DNA from: Tupaia tana
Lineage: Eukaryota > Chordata > Mammalia > Scandentia > Tupaiidae
DNA length: 64,000 nt
Direction of reading: 5' to 3'
Assembly (NCBI GenBank): GCA_026018925.1
Contig: JAKSZU010000002.1
Span: forward strand, 155,489,900 to 155,553,899
The notes under the pieces: model-generated
Databases searched by the model: none
What the model saw: the letters and a program-made list of their open reading frames with translations, nothing else
What the model was told of the DNA's origin: nothing
In this document: in pieces, positions 42,883 through 54,274 of the stretch
How the letters are laid out: every line of letters starts with the position of its first letter
How positions within the stretch are numbered: the stretch's first letter is position 1
Position numbers and translations under genes: made by a program

Positions 42883-44357
42883 GTGAGTGTGCTGACAGCT
42901 GGACCCCCTCCACCTTCCAAGTCTCAGAGCCCCATGGAGTCTCTGGGGACAATGTAGAGCTTCCATTTGAAGACTAAGCGATGCTTTGGAAAAGGGGATT
43001 ATTATTTAAGAAATACATCTTAAACTTTGTTTGTTTGGACTCTCTTGCATCAGACCAGATACTGTACCATTTCTCTTGGTTCAGCAATTCTGCTACAGAA
43101 ATGTGCAAAATTTTAGATATACAAGGTAGATCAGTTATGGTATGCTTATCGGCTTTACAAAAGGATTGGTGTACCACTTTCATACAATGTTGAACGCCTT
43201 TACAATTCTGAAAAGAATTCAAGGCACTCACAACTTTCTGGTAGTACATTAAAGGAAGTCCCTTTGTTTTAAGACTTCTCCTGTACCTGCTAGATCAGGG
43301 GGTAACTAACTCACTTATTGCAGTGAGATAAATAGTCATGTAAACTCCCTTGGCTTCTGCAAAAAGTTCTCAGGATACTCTCATGGAGATTAAATATCTT
43401 CCAGTAAGGATAAGAGGATTTAATGATAACAAAAGAATCCACTTACCATGGTGTTCCCACTGATGGCACTGATTCTTCAGGTAAATGAGCGATTTGGCTT
43501 TTTGTGCTGTAGACCGTGTTTTCCCCACTCTTAGTGGTATCAAACTGATGATTGACATGATAGAAGAGGGCATCGGGGAGGCCGAGAGGAAGTGAAGGGA
43601 TAAATGAAGAGCACCTGCTAGATGTGGAGAAGCAGCTGCAGGACCTCGCTGGCCCAGGTGGGGGGCAGCAGCAGGCTGTGGGAATTGTGAGCGCCTGGTG
43701 TGTTGTGGAGGAGAGTGAAAAGAAGGATGAGTAAGCCAGAGCTGAATCACAGATGGCCCACACTGAGGACGTGGGCCTTCAGCCGGAGTCTGGAGGGTGC
43801 TGGGTGGAGGTGGTCACATGGGAGCTGCTCAGGGTACTCAAAGTTGTGCCAGCTCTCAGGGGAGCACACAACCCAGACAGATGGAGACCATGGAGACCAG
43901 ACCCATGGCCAAGCTGGGCAGGGGTGCCATAAAAGCTGCCAAAAAGTGACTGGCACCCATAGGTGAGCTCATGAGAGCGGGGGATGGATACACTAGTGTA
44001 AAACTGGGGAGAAAAACAGATACAGCCTAGTTCTACCAGGAGATAGAGTTCTGGGGGAACCGACACAGGGTTTCTTCAGAAGATATATAGGATTCTGTTC
44101 ACAGTGGCCACCTCGGTTGACATGAGACAATTTTGAACAAGGGAAGAGTTTTAGGAGGACTCCTTCCATTACTTTAAATGGAGGCTTGACTCTTCACGGA
44201 GTTGCACATTGGATTAAGGAAGCAAGTTGGTGCATGGGCCAGGCTAAGGAGGCTTGCTCCAAGGAGCCGAGCTCAGGGTTGAGCCCGGTGTGATGAGGTT
44301 CATAGTCAAGAGGTTTTGCTGCACTTTGGGATCATTCTCAGAAGCATGATTATCAAC
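42883..44357. other. ENPP6 intron, start of the downstream intron
   Basis: Begins with the donor GTGAGT. No further exon found; 43430-44300 is moderately GC-rich unassigned DNA with weak repeat character. Confidence 0.5.
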
Positions 44358-44377
44358 AAATAAAAGGGTCCACATGC

Positions 44378-44663
44378 AGGAACAGCAGATGGAATAATGA
44401 TTACATGGCTAGATTCCCATGTCGACCGTGGTCCAAGTCCCAGATCCGGCAGCTTAAAACTCACACTGGACACCTGTGCATGTGTGCCCAAAATCCTGAG
44501 AGGAGAATGGAGGAGAAGGGATTGTGGCATGGCCATCCTTCCAGCCCTCCCCACCCCCGCCGTGATTTCTTACTTTCTGTCTCTGTCTCTCTCTGCCTCT
44601 CAGGCGAGTGCATGCGCCCTATAGCAAAAACAAAGAAACAAACAAAAACTCTCTAAAAATAAA
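44378..44663 (+). mobile_element. SINE type A
   Basis: Target duplication of 20 bp, AATAAAAGGGTCCACATGC against AATAAAAGGGTTCACGTGC (44359-44377 and 44665-44683). Confidence 0.95.
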
Positions 44664-44683
44664 AAATAAAAGGGTTCACGTGC

Positions 44684-45339
44684 TTAGGCATAAGATAGGG
44701 AACGAGTGGGACAAGCTACCTTAGGAACCACCTCAGAACAAATCAAAAAATCGCCAAGAGGAATAAAGGCCGTCTTCTACAGTATCTGTTTTCACTCTCT
44801 GTCTCTCAGAACTTGGGTTCTTCATGCTCTGAGGAGTATCTCTGCCACAAACTCTCCTCAACACCACACGCCTCCCCCACACATGATCTCCTGTCCATGG
44901 CTCTTGGATTAGCTATGGAAGTCAACGCCATGGCAAGGCGGGAGTAGAACCTAGAGAGGGGCGGTTGGCGGATTTCAAACTTCTCTCTGCAGAATCACAG
45001 AACATTATTCTTTGTTGCATCTTGGAGATTCTGAATTTATATATCCCTGAGTAACCAAAAATATCTGGAACCTGATTTGCATGCAAAATCTCCGGTTGCT
45101 CCTCCAAAACAGTTCCTGAAGGACAAGAAGGAACCAATCACTTCCTTGGATTCACAGTTCAACAGCTACTGTGGTGACAAAAACGCCTTAAGATAAGTTA
45201 TAGTGTTAAGTATCAGGAGGAAAGAAGCTAAAAAGATAGCCTTCCAGAATGTTTTCGGTGATCTAAATGAAGATTAGCTAAAGATCTGCCTGGATTGAAG
45301 TTTTGATATAAATGGAATGAAAAGTCTCTTATTTCTTAG
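44684..45339. other. Unassigned non-coding DNA
   Basis: No feature supported. Confidence 0.35.
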
Positions 45340-45580
45340 ACATTGTCTAGCCCTCAAGTGGACACAAGATAAAACTCTCTGTGAGCTAATTATCTCTGGT
45401 GTGCAACCCAGCTGAGTGTCCAGTCATTCTTATTGGTCAATGACTGAGAGATTACTGGGGACCATTATCCTTTCTCTCTCCACCTTTGACCCTTCCAGCC
45501 TCAGCCAATAACCCAGTGACTGCTCATTTGTTTCTGCAAGATTAAATAAAGTGCAGTGGCATTTCTTCCAAACAAGTCTT
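45340..45580 (+). mobile_element. Possible solo-LTR-like sequence
   Basis: ATTGGTCAATGACTG and AGCCAATAACCCAG (CCAAT-like), then GATTAAATAAAGTGCAGTGG (poly(A) signal). The arrangement resembles an LTR, but no boundaries or target duplications were found. Confidence 0.3.
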
Positions 45581-47269
45581 GATTTTATTTCTCTTCTTAA
45601 ATCCTCCTCTTCTCTCTCTACTCCCTACAGGACATTGTACAGACCTCTCAATGAGGCCTGGAAAATCTTCATTGCTCCAGTGAGCTGTGTTATGACACTT
45701 TCAGTCTCGCCATTAAGTCAATATTTAGAAGTGCAATTTAGAAATGGCAGTAGTTCAAGTCTTCCTGTCAGGTAGATAAAGCAGCAGACTAAAAAATTGA
45801 TCAGTGGTGAAGAGTCCAAAATACCCCACCTCAAATCTTGACATTTCATGTTATCAACAGTCTCCTTAGCACCCCACCCATAGATTCCAATGAGCTATTT
45901 AGGGTCAAATGTGCTTCAGAAAATGATCCTAGTCATTTTGATCTAGAGATCAAAAATGTCTTCAGGCAGGTCCAAAGAAAGCCAGCAACTGTGGAACTAG
46001 GACCCATAAGTGTCTGCAAAAGGTAAGAGCTGAATGTGTGTTTTCACTAATTTTATTTCTCTGCCCATCCCTCTGGTTTGATGTCATAGGAATTTTACTA
46101 AAGGAGAAAAGAAAGAGGCACCAGTATTCACTTGGATTGGAGAGCAATCAAGGCAAAAACCACACCTTGAGGAAAGAGGAGAAATCAGGAAGTCTGAGAG
46201 GATAATGAGACGTATAGAAATGAGCTCCCCGGACAGTCAGTGCTCTGTTACAGAGTGATGGTGGCAGCAGTTCTTAAGTTTAGTCTTAAGGCTGTCAAAA
46301 ACTTAAAAAGAGGCATAAAAAATAGCAGCCTCTTAAGAGTCTATGGTTTAAACCCTTTGGAGCTACATTAAATATCATTCCTCCTTTTGCAGCAACTCCC
46401 TTCAGCCAACCAGTCAGGAGGACTTGGAGGCAACCTCTCATCTGCCCCTGGGAGGTGCTGGGTGTGGATCGGGGCTCTTTCTCTGGCCTCTTCCTGTTGT
46501 GTGCACATGTTCAGATCAGTAAGACATCTTCTTTGTAGAGAAAAACACATAGTCACGTGGCTTCCGGTCTCTTGTTTTCCAGAGGCAAGCAGGATGGGGA
46601 GCTAATGGGTGGCCATCTAGTTCGGCTCCTATTGAGTTTGGGTCATTAGAATCAAGGTAATTTCATCTGGATAAGTAAAAGCCAAGTATTGTTGGCTTTG
46701 GGTCAAGAATTGTGGATCTACAACCTTTAATCTTTCCTGTTATGATGTGCCCTTTATAACCGCAGTCAGGCTGACCTTACGTACATATACGCAGGCACAG
46801 GGAAAATTAGGAGCCCATAGTCAATCATAAAAAGGTGCGAACCAACCTTAGAGCTCAGTCAGTGCCTGTCCACATAACACCAAAAGTCAGGTCTCTGCAA
46901 TGTTTTTCAGGCAAATACGTGACATTGCAAATACAAGGGATCTGGATATTCACTAAATTTTCTGAGACTATCACCAGTTTGACATTAGACTTTGAAATTT
47001 ATGTAATTTTAGAACTAGGAGGAGCCTTAGTCAGTACATAGTTTTCTGGTTCCTACACTTGTGAATCCAAAACCCACTCAGGAAGCTGCTAAAAACTATG
47101 AGTTTCCTTTCCAGAAAAATACACCCACATATCCTATGCTACAATTTTGTGTTCATGTGATACAAGAGACTATGAAGATGAGGACTGCCAAGAGGTCTTT
47201 GACCTAGTAACAAATAAATACCTATGGTATCTAATTTATTTATTTGTGTGTGTATGATGGAAACATGTT
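45581..47269. other. Unassigned non-coding DNA
   Basis: No exon or named repeat; short frames only. Confidence 0.35.
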
Positions 47270-47290
47270 AAAAACTTATCAAAAAGTATT

Positions 47291-47540
47291 GGGACCAGCA
47301 GTTAGCATAATGGCTATGTCGCTGGACTCCCATGGAGTCTACTACAGTTCAAGTCCCGGACCCGGTGGCTTAAACTCATGCCGGGCATGTGTACATGCGT
47401 GCCCAAGATCCCAAGAGGAGAATGGAGGAGAAGAGATTGAGGAGTGGCCATCCCCCCTGAGGGGTGATTTCTCACTTTCTGTCTCTCTGTCTCTCTCTGT
47501 CTTTCTGGTGAGCACACGCGCCCTATAGCAAAAACCTCTC

Positions 47541-47590
<50 letters not shown>
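47291..47590 (+). mobile_element. SINE type A with 49-nt poly(A)
   Basis: GGGACCAGCAGTTAGCATAA head, uninterrupted A run 47542-47590. AAAAACTTATCAAA on both sides. Confidence 0.96.
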
Positions 47591-47592
<2 letters not shown>

Positions 47593-47599
47593 TATCAAA

Positions 47600-48269
47600 C
47601 TATCAAAAGAAACCTACGTAAAGGTAGGTTGAGTGAAAATTCTGTAAGACCATTTGGGTTGAATTCACGTTGCATCATTTCTTTTGCCTGTAATCTTGGC
47701 AAATCTACATCACTAATGTCTGCCTGTGTCAGGAAGAAAAAAATTACAAATTTGTATTTCAAGTGTGAGTTTATCTCAAGAAAAGTGGTCTTCAAATCAT
47801 TCTGCAGGATTTCTAGGCATCAACCATTTCTGCTGCAGAAAAATTGAGGAGGTGTTGCCTCTCTGGGCCGTTGCCTACGGAAGTAATTCCTCCATCATGT
47901 GAAAGATTCTGTAGCTGTCCAACCACATCCAATCTCCTTTTGCAGGATGGTCTCTTGACCTAAAGAGCCCATAGTTTTTTCAACAGCATCCATTATGTTG
48001 ATTAGAAAAATTTAAAGAGAAATCCAGGGATGAACTTCCATCCTTCACAAATCATGGCAAGTCCTTCTCTCCCCAAAACATCTTTAGAGAATGTGACTCA
48101 AGGCCCTGGAATGGGCTCTCAGGAGACAACCATGTATGAAAACAGATTCAAGCTCTCTGAACCCTGCACCTCCTCGCTGAGAACTTACCATCCGGTGAAG
48201 GAGACAGATAATAATCTAATATCTAAATAAATGTAAACGTGTAATTATTAAAAGTAAAATAACTTAAAG
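47600..48269. other. Unassigned non-coding DNA
   Basis: Nothing recognised. Confidence 0.35.
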
Positions 48270-49125
48270 TTGTAATTGTATTATGACATCATCTAGTAAG
48301 GACTCTGACTTGAGAGAGTTGACAGGGGTTTTCCAAGAATAACACTGGAAAGGATGGATCATACGGGGTCTGGGGGTGTTGGTTGGAAAGAACATCCAAT
48401 CTGAAGAAATGGTATGTGTTAAGATCCTGGAAGGTGTGAGGAGAAGCCTGGAAAGTTCAAGAAAATCAGAAAGGGGAGGATGGGTGTGGTGTGGATGAGG
48501 CAAAGAAAGGCTGAGGCCAAGCCAGAATCTATGAGCCGAGGTGAAGGATTTATTATCACCCTGAGAGGACTAAAAAGTCACTGGAAACTTCCCAGGAAAA
48601 AAGTGACACTATCATACTCACATTTCAAAAAGCCTGCGATGGCTACAACTGGAGAGTGGAATAGAAGCAAGCAGAGCAGATGAAGGAGACTCAATGTCAG
48701 GAAGTTATTGCACGAACATAGGGAAGAGATGAGCACAGCTTGGACCAGGCAACAGAGCAGGTAATGAATGACTGGACTGGGACATATTTAGGAGTCAAAA
48801 TGGCCAGGCTGTGGTAATGAACTGAATTTGGAATTAAGGGTTTGGGCAGTGGAAGGCATGATACTTGGTTTCTAGCTCACAGAAGTGTAGGGAGGGCAAG
48901 TCTTCACTTAAATTGGGAAACTGAAAGAGGGGCAGTTTACGGATAAAGGAATTTCCATTGCTGAGTTGACTGAGATGTTGACTTGGCAGATCTGGAGCTC
49001 TGAAATAAGTGCTGGAGATGGACAGATGTCACTCATAGCAGTGCCAGAGGGTATGACTCTATGGCAGTGAAGTTCACCCAAGGAGAGAACAGACGTGAAA
49101 GCAGAAAAAAGGTCCCAGAAAGAGC
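48270..49125 (+). mobile_element. Long ancient interspersed repeat, family unnamed
   Basis: AGTCACTGGAAACTTCCCAG, AAAGTGACACTATCATACTC, AGCTTGGACCAGGCAACAGA and AGATCTGGAGCTCTGAAATA keep the order of a widespread ancient mammalian repeat. The same family is at 6960-7190. Confidence 0.5.
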
Positions 49126-49136
49126 CTTAAGAAAAT

Positions 49137-49345
49137 ATAATTTTTGTTTGTTTATTTCTTCCATGAGAGAAAGAGGCACCCAAAAGTGTCTCCTTGCCAT
49201 GATCTACCTCCAGTCTCAGCTGACCCACATCCTGGGCATGCACATATACACTGGGCATGTTAGGAGGGCTTCAGGACATGAACCCAGGACTTTTAGCATG
49301 TGGATCTAGCTATGTTACTACTATAGCATCATCTACAAAGGACCT
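49137..49345 (-). mobile_element. SINE type C
   Basis: TTTGTTTATTTCTTCCATGA tail complement, CCAGTCTCAGCTGACCCACA middle. Confidence 0.8.
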
Positions 49346-50867
49346 GGTCATCTAAGAAGGTAGGGAAAGGTCTCACTGAGAAAGTAACATCAGTTGGAAT
49401 CTGTTGACACAGGTTTGTTTCGGAGACCACAGCATATAATGATTTCAGCAGGGTGTGGACATCAGCAGTATTTAAGGTTGAGGAATATTATGGGGACTGA
49501 AAGACAAGCCTCTGAATTTATGAACTGGGACATCATCGGCAAACTCCAAACCTTGTAGCTGTTTAATTTCTTTAATATTTTCCAAATTAGATTGAAAATG
49601 TCTAAAATTGTAACCTTAGAATATCCTTTAATTTTTATGTATTACAAGGAGACTTGACTTTAATAGTGACAATGATTGTATATCATCTAATATTGGTTTT
49701 GAAGAAATTGATATATAGGTCATACATTTTGCCTTGATTTTTTTCTACAAAGAAAATTTCCAATTAAATGTGGAAAATAATTTTTAAAAATTCATCTTTT
49801 TTTGTTCTAGTCAGTGAATCTTCCAAATCCTGTTAAGCGTATGTATATCCCAATGATAAATAAGGCAGGTGAGAGGGACAAACAAGTAATGGTCTAGAAC
49901 CATCCAGTGTAGGTGACATTGTGGTTGTGAAAACATAATAGATTATATTACAACCTGTGTGTTATATAGATTACATACTAACATATATTATATTATATCC
50001 ATTATATTAGATGAAATTATAACAGGGTATTGGGTAAGCATGAAGGACATGAGCATATGATGCAGGACTATTTATTAAGGTTCAAAGATGAGACAATCAA
50101 GCATGCATCATATTTCAGTAACTGCAAAGATCAAAATAACATTGTAGCTGATTGGTTAAGGTGGGAATAAAGTGATATGAAACTACAAATGACCAGATAT
50201 TTAAATATCTTCTATGGTATATAAAGGAATTTAGGTTCGAGACAGGGGATATTACTAAGGGAGTTACAATTGCAGAAACAGCTAAATCTTAAAATCTCAG
50301 TGTTTCAATCCAACAGAATATTTTTTTGCCCACAAAAAGAGCACAGGTATTTCTGATAAGCAATTGACTCATCTTCAAATAAGGATATGATACCAAGCTC
50401 ATTCCATTTTATAGCTCCGCCCACAGAAATATATGGCTTCTAGGGTCACACAGAAGATGAAAGAGTATAAAGAATCATGAGTGAAGATTTTTGTGAGCCA
50501 GGCTTGATGTACGTTAGCTCTGCTCTTAGTCTATGGGCTGAAACACTGTCCCACGGCCACATCTAATGGCAAGGGAAGCCGGGAAGTCTGTGTGTCCAGG
50601 TGGAAGAGGAAATAGGTGACAGTAGGTTACCGATCTTGAGTGCCATGAGTGGTTTACTAAAATATATTATTATATAATTAAATATATTATGATAAATTAC
50701 CAAACACTATGAAGTGAATTATCCTATATGGGAATAGAAAATATATCTATAGATATAGAAACAAATATGAGGGAGTCATTGAATAGTTTGTGGAAAATGG
50801 ATATTACAAAAATTAAGCATGGATTTCAAAACTCTTTGGCACAAAAATAAAGTCATTCTTCAATTCC
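49346..50867. other. AT-rich unassigned DNA
   Basis: Includes TATA-rich low complexity at 49960-50030 and 50655-50700. No gene. Confidence 0.45.
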
Positions 50868-51133
50868 ATTTTTTCACACACACACAAAATGAGCACACGA
50901 GTGCTTGCCAGAGAGAGGGAGAGAGAGACAGAGACAGAGACAGAGGGAGAGTAAGAAATCACCCCCTCCCCAGGGGTATGACCTGCTGCCATCTCTTCTC
51001 CTGTATTCTACTCCCAAGCTCTTTGGCATGCATGCACATGCACCTGGCATGAGTTTCAAGTCACCAGGACTCAAATCACAGTCAGCCATATGGGAGTCCA
51101 GTGAAGTAACCACTATGCCATCTGCTGGCCCCT
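50868..51133 (-). mobile_element. Old type A SINE
   Basis: CACACACACACAAAATGAGC, AAATCACCCCCTCCCCAGGG, CATCTGCTGGCCCC. Confidence 0.87.
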
Positions 51134-51329
51134 TTCACAAACTTTTTGATGTCCTCTCATGTATATTAAGGTGATACACAACAGTTGCCACTGTATAAAC
51201 TCATACATGGTCTGTGTATTTTCACTTGTCTGTATTTTCTGTTTTTGCTTTTTTTTTTGTGTGTGTGGTAACAAGGACACATTGTTTTTACAAAAAGCAA
51301 AACCTGTCAGATTGTTTCAACTAATTTCT

Positions 51330-51553
51330 TCTGTTTATTTTAGTATATTTATTTGTTTCTTCCATAAGTGAAAGAATCAGACCTCAATAGGATTTTGATA
51401 CCATAATCCAAGCCCAGCCTTCTGCCAGCTTCCAGTCATGGTGAGGTGTGTACTTGAAATACTCAGGGATCCCCAGGTTTGAACTGAAGACCCTTCCATG
51501 TGAGACTGCCTCGCACAGCATCCCATCTCACCACTGCACCACCACCTGCTCCC
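51330..51553 (-). mobile_element. SINE type C with perfect duplication
   Basis: TTGTTTCAACTAATTTCT (18 bp) at 51312-51329 and 51554-51571. Confidence 0.95.
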
Positions 51554-51615
51554 TTGTTTCAACTAATTTCTAAATATTAGTCAACCCTTGGAAACTCACT
51601 GAAATTAGCTAGGAT

Positions 51616-51616
51616 A

Positions 51617-51651
<35 letters not shown>
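51616..51651. repeat. (CA)n microsatellite
   Basis: About 18 CA units, followed by (AAGT)n. Confidence 0.97.
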
Positions 51652-51652
<1 letters not shown>

Positions 51653-51772
51653 AAAAATAAGTAAGTAAGTAAGTAAATAAATAATAGAGAAAAGAGAGGA
51701 AAGGGTAATAGCAGACAAACTAAACAAAACAAACAAGCAACCTAAAACCAGAGAGTCATCAACATTCCTTTT

Positions 51773-52037
51773 TTTTTTTTTTTTGGAGAGGTTTTTGCTA
51801 TAGGGCGCGTGCGCTTGCCAGACAGACAGAGAGAGACATAGAGACAGAAAGCGAGAAATCACCCCCCAGGGGGGATGGTCACGCCACAATCCCTTCTCCT
51901 CTATTCTCCTCCCAGGATCTTGGGCACGCACGCACACGCGCCCGGCGTGAGTTTTAAGCCACCGGGTTCGGGACACGAACCGCGGTCGACTACGTGGGAG
52001 TCCAGCGACATAGCCATTACGCTAACTGCTGGTTCCC
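51773..52037 (-). mobile_element. SINE type A, young
   Basis: Target duplication AACATTCCTTTT at 51761-51772 and 52038-52049; CpGs largely retained. Confidence 0.96.
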
Positions 52038-52049
52038 AACATTCCTTTT

Positions 52050-52478
52050 AAAGCAAATTATTTTGAACCAAATTGCTTCGTTCCAAATTATTTTGACTCA
52101 ACTGCATATTACTCCATGTATTCCTGGGCAAGTCACTTGACCCTCACAGGTCTACAGTGAGGAATTCCCTGACACACATCAGAGAACATCTGCAGAGGTT
52201 TTCAAACTTTGAACAACTGCCCTGCGTTCCCAGTCATGCCTCTGGGGCTCATGTGACAGGAAAGCAGGGGATGAACGGGACCTCTTTGGAAAAAAGATTT
52301 CTCTGAAAAACAAATGTGAAAACGATTGGGCTTTTCATTAATGTGTTCACTCCATGATCATTTTCTTAGGTGGCCTGTCAGATACATGAATCACAGATTG
52401 AATTACCCTAGCCCTTCCATCAAGAAGCCTAGCACCTAAGAATGCAGTCGGGCATGTAAAAAGTGCCCACATCACAAG
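52050..52478. other. Unassigned non-coding DNA
   Basis: No feature supported. Confidence 0.35.
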
Positions 52479-52685
52479 CTCAACTAGGTGGCACAACTGG
52501 TAGGGGACAGAGTTAGAGTGCTAGAAGCTACGTGGCCAACCAAGCGTTCAGACCCCTGAGTTGGCCTGAAAACACTCCTGACATGCGGGTGGGCCCAAGA
52601 TCCTGAAGGAAGGGTCTTGACAAGACCCTGTGGAGAGTGCTTCTCTCTGTCATGTACACTCTATCATGAATACAAATGACAAGAA
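52479..52685 (+). mobile_element. SINE type C-related, old
   Basis: CTCAACTAGGTGGCACAACT head, GGAGAGTGCTTCTCTCTG and ATCATGAATACAAATGACA end. Confidence 0.7.
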
Positions 52686-52804
52686 AAAGAGTAACAAAGC
52701 TCAGCATGATGCCACAGTGCAGGCTGACGTGGAGCTTTATCACATCTCCTCCAGCCGTGTTGTGGTGGACTTTTCTTAAAATCAATTGAATCCTTCATCA
52801 GGAA

Positions 52805-52976
52805 TAGAAAAAAAAGAAAGAGAAAGAAAAGAAAAAGAAAGAAAAAAGAAAGAAGAAAAAGAAAAAGAAGAAAGGAAAGAAAGACAAAGAAGAAAGGAAA
52901 GAAAAAGAAAGGAGAAAAAAAGAAAAAAGAAAGAGAAAAAAAAGAAAGAAAGAGAGAAAGAAAGAGAGAGAAAGAC
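52805..52976 (+). repeat. Purine tract (GAAA/GAAAA)n
   Basis: About 170 nt of almost uninterrupted A and G. Confidence 0.97.
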
Positions 52977-52994
52977 AGCAAGCCATATGTCTAC

Positions 52995-53225
52995 CTGCCA
53001 ACCGGTAGAGCAGTGGTTAAAGGTGCTGGATCTCACGTGGCCAACTGTGATTCGAATCCTATCCTGGACTTGAAAGACACATCGGGCTCATGCGCATGCC
53101 CCACATCCCCACAGGATGAAGAAATGGAAGAGAAATGATCAGAGAGTGTCCTATTGGGGGTCCTCTCTCTCTCTCCTTCTCTCTCTCCCTCGGTTCAGTG
53201 CACAAACGTTCTGGAAATTTTTTTA
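52995..53225 (+). mobile_element. Old SINE
   Basis: ACCGGTAGAGCAGTGGTTAA head, GATTCGAATCCTATCC B-box region. Confidence 0.78.
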
Positions 53226-53400
53226 AAACATGGAAAAAAAGCTAACAAAATATGTCATGTGGTGTTTTAATGATGAAACAGAAAAAAAAAAGGAAATAAA
53301 TGAAAGAGGGCTGAAAGAAAAGGAAGAAGAAAGAAAGAAAAGGAGGCAGGAAGGGGGGGGCACAGAGGTGGGAGAGAAGACAGGGCGGAAAGGAAGTGAG
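53226..53400 (+). repeat. Impure purine-rich stretch
   Basis: AGGAAGAAGAAAGAAAGAAA-type sequence, mostly A/G, including GGGGGGG near 53355. Confidence 0.75.
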
Positions 53401-54274
53401 TGGGACCTGCACGTTTGCTTAGGGTAAGTGAGGGCTTCAACAAGAGCTCAAATCAGACTGGGGCTGTGCTCTCGGGTTCCTGTGACGCCGTCGCTCTGAT
53501 GGCTTATGCAGGGCTGCAGGTGCACCCTCAGTGCTCCACTCCTCCCGGTGCCGCTCCTGATCTGCCCTTCTGAGCTGCAGTCCAGTGTTAGAGCTATGAG
53601 ACCCCCTTCCCCCTGCTATTCCTCCAACACCTTCTTCCCTCAGCTGATCAGAGCACTCGGTTTCCCCTGGGTCTGAAGATGCGGTGTCTCCAGTCACATG
53701 ACATTTGGCTTCAGCAGTCCCCATGCCTGACCAATGTAAAGGAATGACTAATACGGAGGTTGTGGCTTTGGAAGTAGGGCCCGTGAGGAAGAAAGACTTG
53801 TTCTGCAAGATCAAGGGCCATCCACAGCTCTTCAGGCCTCTCTGGACTGATCATGGGGGTCCAGGCGTTCTACCAGCCCACACGCTTGTTAGGGGTCAAG
53901 GTTCATCCCCACCCCCCGGAGTCCATCTGGTCCAGAGCATAGTGGGTGCGAGCTCAAGGGGGCTCCCCACCACCTCTGCTAGCTCTTTGCTTTAGTCCAG
54001 GCCCCAAGCTCTGACCTTCAGGCCCCCTGGAAGCCTTGGCTGCTCCAGTGAGGGCTCCTTTTCCTGCTGCGGTCTCTTCCGAGGACGCTAGGGGAAAGGC
54101 TGCTCCCTACCCTTCCTCCCCAGTTCTAGAGGGCCGAGGAGATGGAAGTTTGGAGAACACACAGCGAGGAAGTGAAACTGCAGGGCTGTGCCTGTGCTGT
54201 CTGACTCTGAACCCTGCAAGGTCCCCTGCTCTGGAAACTGAGCTCTGGCCAAGTCAGGGGATACACCAGGCAGC
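53401..54274. other. GC-richer unique DNA left of the minisatellite
   Basis: No recognised exon; frames up to 125 codons without domain signal. Confidence 0.4.

Noticed and set aside
52664-53073. Lys/Glu-rich and Phe/Ser-rich frames
   Set aside because: Both are readings of the (GAAA)n purine tract.
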